From Prevotellaceae bacterium (GTDB lineage: Bacteria; Bacteroidota; Bacteroidia; Bacteroidales; Bacteroidaceae): a stretch of 64,000 nt of DNA. Shown piece by piece: positions 8,393-17,347 of this stretch (position 1 is its first letter; every line of letters starts with the position of its first letter). The position numbers and the translations under genes are program-made. Below the pieces are notes generated by a model, which was not told the origin of the DNA, did no database searches, and saw only the letters and a program-made list of their open reading frames with translations. The stretch spans positions 1 to 64,000 of the forward strand of contig JAHZGX010000001.1 of assembly GCA_019420585.1 (NCBI GenBank), read 5' to 3'.

Positions 8393-9628
8393 ATGAAGCA
8401 TCTCATCATACTGGGCGACGGCATGGCCGACTGGCCATGCCCCGAACTGGACGGCAAATCCCTGCTCCAGTATGCCCCCACTCCCAGCCTTGACTTCCTT
8501 GCGCGCAACGGCCGCAACGGACTTCTGAAAACCGTGCCTGACGGCTTCCATCCCGGAAGCGAGGTGGCCAACAGCAGCATCCTCGGCTATGACCAGCACC
8601 TGGTATACGAAGGGCGCGGCCCGCTGGAGGCAGCCAGCATAGGCGTTGACCTTGCCCCCGATGACCTGGCCATGCGCTGCAACCTGGTCTGCCTGGAGGG
8701 CGACGTGCTCAAGAACCACTCCTGCGGGCGGCTGGAGACCGAGGAGGGCGATGTGCTCATGCGCTTCCTGCAGGAGCATCTGGGCAATGACCGCATACAC
8801 TTCCACACCGGCGTGCAGTACCGCCACCTGCTGGTCATCAAGGGGGGCAACAAGAACCTCCTCTGCACGCCGCCGCATGACATACCCGGCAAGCCCTGGC
8901 GCGACTGGTGCCCCCGGGCTTCCACTCCCGAGGCGCAGGACACCGCCCGCCTCCTGCTTCACCTGATGGACGAGAGCCGGAGCCTGCTGGCCACCCATCC
9001 CCTCAACCTTGCCCGCGTGGCCGCAGGCCAGGATTCGGCCAACAGCATCTGGCCCTGGGGAGGAGGCTACCGCCCGCGCATGACTCCCCTCACAGTGAAC
9101 TTCCCCCAGGTCAGGCGCGGAGCCGTAATCACGGCAGTGGACCTCATCCGCGGCATTGGCCGCTATGCCGGCCTGCGCGTCATCGACGTGCCCGGTGCCA
9201 CGGGGCTTTGGGACACCAACTTCGAGGGCAAGGCGCAGGCTGCCATTGATGCCCTGCAGACCGATGATTTCGTCTACCTCCACGTGGAGGCCAGCGATGA
9301 GGCCGGCCATGACGGCAGCATTCCCCTCAAGCTGGACACCATACGTTCCCTTGACAGCCGTCTGGTGCGCCCCATCTTGGAGGCGCTCGACCCTCGCGGA
9401 ACGGGCTTGCTGGAGGCTGCCGGAGAGCCTGTGTCCGTGGCGTTGTTGCCTGACCATCCCACGCCTTGCCGCCTGCGCACCCACACGGGCGACCCTGTCC
9501 CCTTCGCCATCTGCGCTCCCGGCCTGCAGCCCGATGCAGTGCAGGCCTTCAGTGAGGAGGATGCCCGGCAGGGTGCCTACGGCCTGCTGGAGGCCGATGA
9601 GTTCATACGTACCTTCATGAGCATATAA
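8393..9628 (+). CDS. ApgM-like protein, proposed homoserine kinase
   Basis: A member of the cofactor-independent phosphoglycerate mutase / alkaline phosphatase superfamily, 411 residues. Metal- and phosphate-site motifs are visible: ILGDGMAD near the N-terminus, GSEVANSSILGYD with the candidate nucleophile serine (about residues 58-70), EASDEAGHDG (about 300) and LPDHPTP..HTGDP (about 351-365). Within this superfamily, the group TIGR02535 found in threonine operons is named 'proposed homoserine kinase'. No GHMP-type thrB is seen in the window, and this gene sits exactly where thrB is expected, between thrA and thrC. A phosphoglycerate mutase role remains the alternative. Confidence 0.85.
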   Translation: MKHLIILGDGMADWPCPELDGKSLLQYAPTPSLDFLARNGRNGLLKTVPDGFHPGSEVANSSILGYDQHLVYEGRGPLEAASIGVDLAPDDLAMRCNLVCLEGDVLKNHSCGRLETEEGDVLMRFLQEHLGNDRIHFHTGVQYRHLLVIKGGNKNLLCTPPHDIPGKPWRDWCPRASTPEAQDTARLLLHLMDESRSLLATHPLNLARVAAGQDSANSIWPWGGGYRPRMTPLTVNFPQVRRGAVITAVDLIRGIGRYAGLRVIDVPGATGLWDTNFEGKAQAAIDALQTDDFVYLHVEASDEAGHDGSIPLKLDTIRSLDSRLVRPILEALDPRGTGLLEAAGEPVSVALLPDHPTPCRLRTHTGDPVPFAICAPGLQPDAVQAFSEEDARQGAYGLLEADEFIRTFMSI

Positions 9629-9661
9629 TATATATATAATGTGTAACCAAATACCGAAAAC

Positions 9662-10966
9662 ATGAAATATTACAGCACCAACGGGGTTGCCCCCAAGGCC
9701 ACGCTTGAGAAGGCTGTGGTGCGGGGCTTGGCCGAGGACCGCGGGCTCTACATGCCCGAGCGCATCGTGCCCCTCTCCCCGGAGTTCCTTGCCCGCATGG
9801 GTGACTTCCCGTTCCAGGACATAGCCTGCCGCGTGGCCGACTGCTTCTTCGGCGAAGACGTCCCGGCCGATGAGCTTCATGCCCTCGTGCGTGACACGCT
9901 CAGTTTCGATGTCCCCCTGGTGGAAGTCTCCCCCGGCATCTATTCGCTGGAACTCTTCCATGGCCCCACGCTGGCCTTCAAGGACGTGGGCGCGCGCTTC
10001 ATGGCCCGCCTGCTGGGTCACTTTGTGCGCCGGAGCGGCGAGCAGGAACTGGTCAATGTGCTTGTGGCCACCTCGGGAGACACAGGGTCGGCCGTGGCCA
10101 ACGGTTTCCTGGACGTGCCGGGCATCCACGTCTACGTGCTCTATCCCAAGGGCAAGGTGAGTCCCACGCAGGAGAGCCAGTTCACCACGCTTGGCCGGAA
10201 CATCATCGCGCTGGAGGTCGACGGCGTGTTCGATGACTGCCAGGCTTTGGTCAAGAGTGCCTTCATGGATGCCGAGCTCACCTCGCACATGCGCCTCACC
10301 AGCGCCAACAGCATCAATGTGGCCCGCTTCCTGCCTCAGAGCTTCTATTACTTCCATGCCTGCGCCCAACTGCGGCGCATGGGGCACAGCGAGCCGGTGG
10401 TGGCTGCCGTGCCGAGCGGCAACTTCGGCAACCTCTGCTCGGCCCTCATAGGCAAGCGCATGGGGCTGCCCGTGAGCCGCTTCATTGCCGCCAACAATGC
10501 CAATGACGTGTTTTACAAGTATCTCCAGACGGGCGAGTATGTGCCCATGGCCAGCCTGCAGACCATAGCCAATGCCATGGACGTGGGCGATCCCAGCAAC
10601 TTTGCACGCATACTGGACCTTTACGGGCACTCCGCCGATGCCATCCGCAAGGACATTTCCGGTGCCACGTACAGCGATGCCCAGATTGCTGACACGCTGC
10701 GCCGCTGCCTTGCCCGGACCGGCTATCTGCTCGACCCCCACGGCGCATGCGGCTACCGTGCCTTGCAGGAGGGACTGCGCCCCGGTGAGGTGGGCTTCTT
10801 CCTGGAGACCGCCCACCCGGCCAAGTTCAGCAGTGTGGTGGAGGACATCACGGGGCAGGCCGTGGCCGTGCCCGAGCGTCTGGCCGCCTTCACGAAGGGC
10901 AAGAAGCAGAGCGTGCCCATGAGCCGGGAGTTCGGGGACTTCAAGCAGTTCCTGCTTTCCCGGTAG
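9662..10966 (+). CDS. thrC: Threonine synthase
   Basis: A PLP-dependent enzyme converting O-phosphohomoserine to threonine, the last step of the pathway encoded by this operon. It has 434 residues. The N-terminus MKYYSTNG and the PLP-lysine region GPTLAFKDVGARF (about residues 102-114) are typical, with a phosphate-binding segment TSGDTGSAVANGF about 30 residues later. The gene starts 33 nt after the upstream stop. A strong intrinsic terminator follows at 11033-11067. Confidence 0.96.
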   Translation: MKYYSTNGVAPKATLEKAVVRGLAEDRGLYMPERIVPLSPEFLARMGDFPFQDIACRVADCFFGEDVPADELHALVRDTLSFDVPLVEVSPGIYSLELFHGPTLAFKDVGARFMARLLGHFVRRSGEQELVNVLVATSGDTGSAVANGFLDVPGIHVYVLYPKGKVSPTQESQFTTLGRNIIALEVDGVFDDCQALVKSAFMDAELTSHMRLTSANSINVARFLPQSFYYFHACAQLRRMGHSEPVVAAVPSGNFGNLCSALIGKRMGLPVSRFIAANNANDVFYKYLQTGEYVPMASLQTIANAMDVGDPSNFARILDLYGHSADAIRKDISGATYSDAQIADTLRRCLARTGYLLDPHGACGYRALQEGLRPGEVGFFLETAHPAKFSSVVEDITGQAVAVPERLAAFTKGKKQSVPMSREFGDFKQFLLSR

Positions 10967-11032
10967 GCTTTTGCCGGTTCTGTACCTGTGAGGTGGAATC
11001 GCAGGACGGGCAAGCCGCAGGCCATTCAGAGG

Positions 11033-11067
11033 GCCGTGCCGAGACTGATGCGGCACGGCTCTTTTTC
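11033..11067 (+). terminator. Intrinsic terminator of the threonine operon
   Basis: Perfect 9-bp arms GCCGTGCCG/CGGCACGGC with a 9-nt loop, followed by TCTTTTTC. Confidence 0.85.
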
Positions 11068-11088
11068 ATGCATCTAACAAATGTTAAA

Positions 11089-11150
11089 AACGGAGAGCGC
11101 TGCGTTGGCCGATGAAGAGCGCTGCATGTGCCAACGCAGCGCTCTCCGTT
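11089..11150. repeat. Perfect 20-bp inverted repeat with 22-nt loop
   Basis: The arms AACGGAGAGCGCTGCGTTGG and its exact complement enclose a loop that again contains GAAGAGCGCTGC. No T run follows, and the operon terminator lies just upstream, so this is not needed for termination. A degenerate relative is at 508-554. Confidence 0.75.
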
Positions 11151-11286
11151 GGGCATTGCACCGCAGTACCTTCTGCAACGACCCACAGAACCTTTATAGC
11201 CACATAGAGCAGCCTCAGGATTGGAATCCTTCTTCCGTGCAGTGGACTTATGTCTGGTTCAAAGGAAAAAATGTGCAGAAAAGTTT

Positions 11287-11315
11287 TTTGTGTAATGGAA
11301 ATTATTGTACTTTTG
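11287..11315 (+). promoter_or_regulatory. Promoter of the large secreted protein gene
   Basis: TTTG (11287-11290) and TACTTTTG (11308-11315) are 17 nt apart. The ATG follows at 11389. Confidence 0.7.
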
Positions 11316-11388
11316 TAGTGTTACATGTCAGTCAGAATGACAGAACAACCCTAAATGAATATCTTTTAACCAATAAAAGCAATTATCT

Positions 11389-14300
11389 ATGAGGAGACAA
11401 CTACTCACGGCGATGCTCGGACTTGTGTTCGCGTCTTCGCTCATGGTGCCTGCTTCAGCAGAAGGTCTGCTGGTGGTGGGCGCAAACGTCATCATCGCTC
11501 CCTCGTCACAGTATGACGGTGACAAGGAGTGGAGTGCCACAACCTGGGTATACAACACTGGTATACGTTTTGGTGAAGGGCAGACTGAGAGCCCTTTCTT
11601 TAACATTATCTGCGGCACGCCTGCCGATGATGCCAACGGCAACAAGTGGTATGAGGCGGCCTATGACACGGCTACAGTGGGCTACAATGAAGAGAAGAAT
11701 GAGGTGATCAAATGGGAAGACCACACCGCGCCATTCAGCAGCGACGAGAATTACAACGGCCGTCCCTCTTACCGCTGGGTGGAAAGCGAGATAATGGGCG
11801 ACATCTATCTGCGTCGCTTCTTCACCACAGACAAGTTGCTCTCGGGTGATGTCTATCTGGCATGCGGCCATGATGATGCTCCCTGCGAGTATTATCTCAA
11901 TGGCGTGCTGGTGTTTTCGAAGACCGGTTTCGAGGTGGATCACTGGAATTACATCCGCGATGAGATAACGGGTGAGGTCATCGACTCCACCGCATCTTAC
12001 ATTAACGGATGGAACAACAATGAGTACGTCAAGCTCACTGATGAGCAGAAGGCACTCATCAAGCTGGGCGGCGAACAGAATCTCCTGGCAGTGCACGTGC
12101 ACCAGAACTGGGGCGGAGCCTTTGCCGACTGCGGCCTCTACACCAGTGTGCCGGGCGGTCTCGACATGGGTTACGTGACTCCCTGGACGGGCAAGGTGCT
12201 CTTCAACTCATGGGGCGGCTACAGGGATCCCGACCGTCACGGCTGGGAGAAACTCTACGAGGCACAGCCTGAGGACAAGTACACCATACACTTGCTGGGT
12301 CAGAACGCCGGCGAGTGGGGACAGCAGGTGCACTTCCGCACTCCCATCCGGTTGAGTGAAGAGAAGGAGTATACGCTGAAGCTGAACCTGGAGACCACAC
12401 AGACCATTGAGAACGTGACCATCAAGGTGACCGAGACAGACAAGGATGACGTGGTGGCCGCACTGGAGAACGTGCGCATTGAAGCCGGTGAGGTGGCAGG
12501 ACAGGATATTGCCATCAGCGGAGTGGCTGTGGAGAACATGAACCTGGTGCTGAATTTCGCCACCGAAGTGAAGGGCACTGACGTGACTCTGAGTGGCATT
12601 TCACTCGTTGACGAGACCGAAGAGAAGGAAATATGGGTGGGCACGTCCTACTTCAATTACTGCTACGTGACCGATGTGGACACCATCACCAACGAAGAAG
12701 ACCTCTCCGTGCGCTACGATACAGTGCAGATCAAGGATCCCGTGATTGACGGCCGTGTGGAGACCATGTCGTGGACCAATCCTGACTTTGACGACTCCAT
12801 GTGGAGCGAGCAGGCAATGCCCATGGGCAACGCAGGCTACATGCCCGAGCTCCAGAGCATCTGGCCCGGACAGATGGGTCACCTGGACTACACCGGTGAC
12901 GGCGATGAGGGACAGAACACCAACTACTGGGTACGCCGTACCTTCACCCTTGACAAGGTCAACGAGCGCCTGAGTTACGCTCTGAATGTGTGCCACGATG
13001 ATACTTACTGGACTTATATCAACGGTCATCTGCTGCAGAACTATGACGGATGGACCGATGGCAAGAACCCCAAGCAGGTGCATATCCCTGCCAGGTATCT
13101 GCGCGAAGGCAAGAACGTAATCGCCACCTACATCCGTCAGAACTGGGGCGGACGCTTCTATGACTGCGGCATCAACGTGGAGGAAGTCAACTATGACGAC
13201 TGTGCCGATGAACTCAAGGCAGCCATTGCACTGGGTCAGACCGATACCACCCTTACCAAGGCCATGCGCCTGCAACTGGACAGCCTGGTGGCTGCAGGAC
13301 AGAAAGAACTGGAGACCAACAAGGATGCTGCCGAAGTGAAGGAGTATGCCAAGAACCTCACTGCCAGCATCAACACCATCCTGGGCTATGCCGGTGACGT
13401 GAAGACTCTGCTTCAGACCATCGACATCTGCGGCAAGACCGAGGACAAGGGCTACATGAAGGAGGCGCTGGAGGCCGTGACGGCAGGTGTTGACACCTGT
13501 GTGAACAACAGCCAGACCAACAGCCTGCTCTCCACCCTGCGCCTGGCCCGCAAGCGCAATGCACTGGAGCGTCACACCGAGAAGTATGTAGGTAGCCAGC
13601 CCGCAGCCTATGACAACGATGCCTCTATCGGTGATAATGCCGAGGGTGCGTACTATATATACAATGTGGGTGAGCGCCTGTTCCTCACCGGAGCAGAGAA
13701 CTGGGGCGCACACCTCGGCCTTGCCTACATGAGCAATGCCTTTCACCTGATCAACGTGAACAGGAACGGCGAGCCTCTGGAGCGTGGTTACCGCATAGAG
13801 ACCATGCGTCCCAACGGCACGCTGGGCGTGAATGACTTCATCAACTATGGCGGTTACGTGGACTGCGACACCGATGACGCATGGGAGTTCAAGGCAGTAG
13901 AGGGCAAGACCAACGTGTTCAACATCTGCCGCGTGAGCGGCAATCCCGAGGACGGGGGAGTGTACATGCTGGGCTACCGCGACGGCAAGGACAACCGCTT
14001 CAGCCTGTCTTACAACGTGGTGGATACCGACATGCTCACGGCTGAGAGCGAGGCCAACCAGTGGATGCTCATCAGCAAGGCCGAGCTGGATGCGCTCATG
14101 CTCACGGCCACCGAGGAGAATCCCGTGGAGGCCACGCACCTTATCAAGAACCCCGGATTCGACCAGAGACTTGATGACTCGTACTGGTGGGCTGACATTG
14201 AGGGCGGTACCAACGACAATGGTGATTCCCAATATGGCTTGGGCATCTGGGGACGCGGTGCCAACCATCCCGATTTCGCCTATGAGGCATGGAACTGCAA

Positions 14301-14901
14301 CACGGGTTCCATGACGCAGGAAATCTTTGAGGAGCCTGGCCTTATTCCCGGATGGTATACGCTGAGCGCACAGATATATTACCGCGACGGACGCTATGAG
14401 GATCACGTGGCCAAGTATCTGGCAGGCGAGACCTTGATGCCCAATGCCAGCCTGACGGCAGGTGAGGGCGATGCCATGGTGACCGCCCCCATAGCCTTCA
14501 TCACCGACTGCGCCAATCAGGTGCCCGGCTGGGGACGCCTTGATGCCAGCGGCACGGTGCGCATTCCCGATGCCTGCAGCAGTGCCACTGAGGAGTATTT
14601 CCAGAATGGCCTCTACTGGTCAGAGCCCCTGCTCTTTGAGGTAACCGAGGAGGCATCGAACGTAGGGGTATCCTTCGGCTTCATGAAGACTGGTTTTACC
14701 AAGTATGACTGGGTGGTGGCAGACAACTTCCGCCTCAGGTATTACGGCAAGCAGAAGCCCACAGCCATTGAGCGCATCGACGAGGTGGTGACTCCCGCAC
14801 AGCAGGGTGGCGCAGCCATCTACAACCTGCAGGGACAGCGCTTGAGCCGTGTGCAGAAGGGCGTGAACATCATCGGCGGCAAGAAGATGCTGGTGAAGTA
14901 A
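11389..14901 (+). CDS. Large secreted protein with duplicated lectin-like domain
   Basis: A predicted exported protein of 1170 residues with no catalytic domain that I recognise. A signal peptide is visible (LLTAMLGLVFASSLMVPASA). Two copies of a galactose-binding-like module share the pattern HDD..YY/YW..NG..L - NL/NV - QNWGG.F.DCG, at about residues 150-250 and 530-605. The first copy is followed by a beta-rich linker (about 310-415). A helical segment (about 610-690) and a carbohydrate-module-like region starting NPGFDQRLDDSYWW (about 920) follow. The C-terminus (YNLQGQRLSRVQKG...KKMLVK) is the tail seen on many secreted Prevotella proteins and may act in cell-surface sorting. Polysaccharide binding is the likeliest role, by inference. 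Confidence 0.75.
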   Translation: MRRQLLTAMLGLVFASSLMVPASAEGLLVVGANVIIAPSSQYDGDKEWSATTWVYNTGIRFGEGQTESPFFNIICGTPADDANGNKWYEAAYDTATVGYNEEKNEVIKWEDHTAPFSSDENYNGRPSYRWVESEIMGDIYLRRFFTTDKLLSGDVYLACGHDDAPCEYYLNGVLVFSKTGFEVDHWNYIRDEITGEVIDSTASYINGWNNNEYVKLTDEQKALIKLGGEQNLLAVHVHQNWGGAFADCGLYTSVPGGLDMGYVTPWTGKVLFNSWGGYRDPDRHGWEKLYEAQPEDKYTIHLLGQNAGEWGQQVHFRTPIRLSEEKEYTLKLNLETTQTIENVTIKVTETDKDDVVAALENVRIEAGEVAGQDIAISGVAVENMNLVLNFATEVKGTDVTLSGISLVDETEEKEIWVGTSYFNYCYVTDVDTITNEEDLSVRYDTVQIKDPVIDGRVETMSWTNPDFDDSMWSEQAMPMGNAGYMPELQSIWPGQMGHLDYTGDGDEGQNTNYWVRRTFTLDKVNERLSYALNVCHDDTYWTYINGHLLQNYDGWTDGKNPKQVHIPARYLREGKNVIATYIRQNWGGRFYDCGINVEEVNYDDCADELKAAIALGQTDTTLTKAMRLQLDSLVAAGQKELETNKDAAEVKEYAKNLTASINTILGYAGDVKTLLQTIDICGKTEDKGYMKEALEAVTAGVDTCVNNSQTNSLLSTLRLARKRNALERHTEKYVGSQPAAYDNDASIGDNAEGAYYIYNVGERLFLTGAENWGAHLGLAYMSNAFHLINVNRNGEPLERGYRIETMRPNGTLGVNDFINYGGYVDCDTDDAWEFKAVEGKTNVFNICRVSGNPEDGGVYMLGYRDGKDNRFSLSYNVVDTDMLTAESEANQWMLISKAELDALMLTATEENPVEATHLIKNPGFDQRLDDSYWWADIEGGTNDNGDSQYGLGIWGRGANHPDFAYEAWNCNTGSMTQEIFEEPGLIPGWYTLSAQIYYRDGRYEDHVAKYLAGETLMPNASLTAGEGDAMVTAPIAFITDCANQVPGWGRLDASGTVRIPDACSSATEEYFQNGLYWSEPLLFEVTEEASNVGVSFGFMKTGFTKYDWVVADNFRLRYYGKQKPTAIERIDEVVTPAQQGGAAIYNLQGQRLSRVQKGVNIIGGKKMLVK

Positions 14902-14936
14902 TCCCGCACGATACTTGTGCAGAAAGCATATGAGGA

Positions 14937-14965
14937 GGGGGCGCGCCGCGGTTTGGTGCGCCCCC
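14937..14965 (+). terminator. Hairpin after the large secreted protein gene
   Basis: Arms GGGGGCGC/GCGCCCCC, 36 nt after the stop codon. Only a short T stretch follows, so termination may be weak. Confidence 0.55.
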
Positions 14966-15115
14966 TTGCTGTATGGGGAAGGCTTCCCGGAATCTCCCTG
15001 CCTGCATGCAGTGCCGGAACGGAGGCATTGTTAAAGAGAGTTAAAGGTGGTGGTGGCAGGCAAGAAAAGCCACGGAATGCAGTTTTATAAGAAAAAGAAC
15101 ATAACTGGAAAACGT

Positions 15116-16396
15116 ATGAAAAGAATGATGAAGACTATTGCCCTGATGGGCGCGGCAGCCGTGACGCTTTCGGCATGCCGCTCAGCACGTGTGGACAAGG
15201 CATCCGGGAACGGTCAGGCCAATTGGACCGTGGACGAGAGCATGGACGACTCTTACCTCATTCTCTCTGATGCCCAGCGTGACTTGGTGAACAGCAACAA
15301 TGCTTTTGCCTTCAATCTTTTCCGGAAGACCATGGGCATGGACTCCCGTGTGATATCCCCCCTGAGTGTTACCTACCTGATGGGCATGCTCGCCAACGGC
15401 GCCGATGGTGCCACGCGTCAGCAGATACTTGCCACACTGGGAATGCAGGACAAGGGGCAGGGACAAGACGGATTGCAGAACATGAACGAGTTCGCACGCA
15501 TGATGATGGAGAAATCCGGGAACCTGGACAAGGCCGTGACCGTGGATGTGGCCAACTACATAGCCGTGAATGACCGCTTCAAGGTCAACGGCAAGTTCAG
15601 GAAGAGTGTGGGGCAGGACTACAAGGCAGGCGTGGAAAGCCTGGACTTTACCTCCTCGGAGACCCTCAAGCGCATCAACGGGTGGTGCTCTGACCATACC
15701 CGGGGCATGATTCCCAGCATCATTGACAGCGTTGACCCGGATGCCGTTTCCTACCTGATGAATGCCATCTACTTCCATGGCACGTGGGCCGACAAGTTCA
15801 ACAAGGATGAGACCAAACTGGAGCAGTTCAGCGGATATACCCGTGACCTGAAGCGTGTCAACATGATGCACCGCAATGACAAGTACTCCTATGCTGAGGG
15901 AGAAGGATTCTCTGCCGTGCAGATTCCCTACGGCAACGGAGCCTTCTGCATGACTGTGCTCCTGCCCGACAGAGGGAAGGGCGTGGGCGAGATGATGGCT
16001 GCCATGGATGGTGAAGCATTCCAGGCTCTGCAGGGCAAGATGGAGAAGTGTATTGTGGATTTGAAGTTGCCGCGCTTCACCACTGAGGTGGAGCAGCCGC
16101 TCAACGAGGTCATATCGGCTCTGGGATCCCCGCTTATCTTCTCGTCCAACGCCGACTTCAGCAACTTCTCCAGTGGCAGTTTCCTTGTATCCAAGATGCT
16201 TCAGAAGGCCAAGATAGAGGTCAGCGAGGAAGGTACGAAGGCTGCCGCGGTTACAGCTGCCATCATGGTTATGTCGGCCTTGCCCACCGAGGAGCCTCGC
16301 CGGGTGAACTTCCATGCCGACCATCCCTTTGCTTACATCATCAGCGAGCGCAGTACCGGCAGCATCTTCTTCATGGGACAATATACGGGCAACTGA
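15116..16396 (+). CDS. Serpin-family protease inhibitor lipoprotein
   Basis: A predicted serine/cysteine protease inhibitor of 426 residues on the cell envelope. The start at 15116 gives a lipoprotein signal ending in LSAC (Cys about residue 22). The serpin fold is supported by NNAFAFNLFRK, SPLSVTYLMGMLANGADG near the N-terminus and HPFAYIISERSTGSIFFMGQ at the end. The reactive-centre hinge reads EEGTKAAAVTAA, with the small residues needed for loop insertion, so it looks inhibitory. Counting from the hinge puts P1 at or next to Met/Ser in the stretch IMVMSAL, which would suit elastase- or subtilisin-like targets. No promoter consensus is visible. A strong terminator follows. Confidence 0.92.
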   Translation: MKRMMKTIALMGAAAVTLSACRSARVDKASGNGQANWTVDESMDDSYLILSDAQRDLVNSNNAFAFNLFRKTMGMDSRVISPLSVTYLMGMLANGADGATRQQILATLGMQDKGQGQDGLQNMNEFARMMMEKSGNLDKAVTVDVANYIAVNDRFKVNGKFRKSVGQDYKAGVESLDFTSSETLKRINGWCSDHTRGMIPSIIDSVDPDAVSYLMNAIYFHGTWADKFNKDETKLEQFSGYTRDLKRVNMMHRNDKYSYAEGEGFSAVQIPYGNGAFCMTVLLPDRGKGVGEMMAAMDGEAFQALQGKMEKCIVDLKLPRFTTEVEQPLNEVISALGSPLIFSSNADFSNFSSGSFLVSKMLQKAKIEVSEEGTKAAAVTAAIMVMSALPTEEPRRVNFHADHPFAYIISERSTGSIFFMGQYTGN

Positions 16397-16448
16397 CGTC
16401 CTGAGGGCGTGGATGTGCATCCCGGGACTACGGTTATCCGTAGGCAGG

Positions 16449-16494
16449 CCGCCCGGAGCGGGGATTCATCTCTCCCTGCTCCGGGCGGTTTTTG
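16449..16494 (+). terminator. Intrinsic terminator of the serpin gene
   Basis: Perfect 11-bp arms CCGCCCGGAGC/GCTCCGGGCGG with an 18-nt loop, followed by TTTTTG. Confidence 0.88.
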
Positions 16495-16532
16495 TTCTGT
16501 CGACTCCCTGTGCCTTACCGGTGAAGACGAAT

Positions 16533-16562
16533 GAGGGGCATTGCCTCACGGCAACGCCCCTC
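16533..16562 (-). terminator. Hairpin downstream of rpsP
   Basis: 13-bp arms (GAGGGGCATTGCC with GGCAACGCCCCTC, one mismatch) and a 4-nt loop between the convergent serpin and rpsP genes. The T content after it is low on the minus strand, so terminator function is tentative. Confidence 0.45.
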
Positions 16563-16615
16563 GGGTTGTTTGTTTGGAAAAAGTCTAATTGAAATAATGG
16601 TTTGTGATTGATTGC

Positions 16616-17173
16616 TTAAGCCTCGGCGGGAGTTTCAGTTTCACCCTCGGCTGCCTGTGCGCCTTCGGCCTCAGCGTTTGCTGCTGCCTCGGCTTCTGCT
16701 TTGGCTGTTGCCTCGGCTGCCTTCTTCTCGGCTACCTTCTTGGCGATCTCTTCGTTGACCTTCTTCTCTGCCTCCAACTTGGCTGCCTCAGCAGCCTTCT
16801 TGTCAGCAGCCTTCTTTGCCACGAATGCCTCAAGGCCCTTCTGCTTGTCAGCCTTCCATGCTGCGAACTTCGCCTCACAGGTAGCCTCGTCAAAAGCGCC
16901 CTTCTTCACACCACCACGGAGGTGCTTCATCAAGTACACACCCTCGTCAGACAGAATGTTACGAACCGTATCGGTGGGCTGTGCGCCTACCTCCACCCAG
17001 TACAGGGCGCGGTCGAATTTCAAATCTACAGTGGCAGGATTGGTGTTGGGGTTGTAAGTACCAATCTTTTCTGTAAACTTACCATCGCGTGGAGCTCTTA
17101 CGTCAGCGATTACGATGCTGTAAAAGGCATAGCCTTTACGACCGTGGCGCTGCAATCTGATTTTTGTTGCCAT
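16616..17173 (-). CDS. rpsP: 30S ribosomal protein S16
   Basis: Small-subunit ribosomal protein bS16. The N-terminus MATKIRLQRHGRKGYAFY and the segment IGTYNPNTNP are diagnostic, and the core ends near residue 95. A long Ala/Lys/Glu-rich extension (about residues 105-185) follows, rich in AEAKK-type heptads. Such tails are common on Bacteroidetes S16 and roughly double its length. The promoter is embedded in an inverted repeat at 17226-17276. Confidence 0.96.
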   Translation of the reverse strand: MATKIRLQRHGRKGYAFYSIVIADVRAPRDGKFTEKIGTYNPNTNPATVDLKFDRALYWVEVGAQPTDTVRNILSDEGVYLMKHLRGGVKKGAFDEATCEAKFAAWKADKQKGLEAFVAKKAADKKAAEAAKLEAEKKVNEEIAKKVAEKKAAEATAKAEAEAAANAEAEGAQAAEGETETPAEA

Positions 17174-17225
17174 AATTTAATTAAACTTTAATTATAGGTT
17201 TGAAATATGCTGCCAACTCGTGACA

Positions 17226-17276
17226 GCGCGGCAAAGGTACGACTTTTTCCGCGTATGCTGTCGACCTTTGCCGCGC
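17226..17276 (-). promoter_or_regulatory. rpsP promoter inside a 13-bp inverted repeat
   Basis: The minus-strand -7 box TACCTTTG (17232-17239) overlaps the left arm of a perfect 13-bp inverted repeat (GCGCGGCAAAGGT/ACCTTTGCCGCGC) with a 25-nt spacer. On the plus strand the right arm is followed by six T. It may be an operator, or a terminator against antisense transcription. Confidence 0.55.
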
Positions 17277-17347
17277 TTTTTTGCCCGAATGGGCTGTAAT
17301 TCCACATTTTATCCCCAATCGGTCTGATGCCCGGTTGAGGGCTTGGA

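Noticed and set aside
8375..11056. Minus-strand frame of 893 codons across the kinase-like gene and thrC
   Set aside because: It lies opposite two well-supported genes and is His/Gly/Ala-rich, as expected from the antisense of GC-rich coding DNA.
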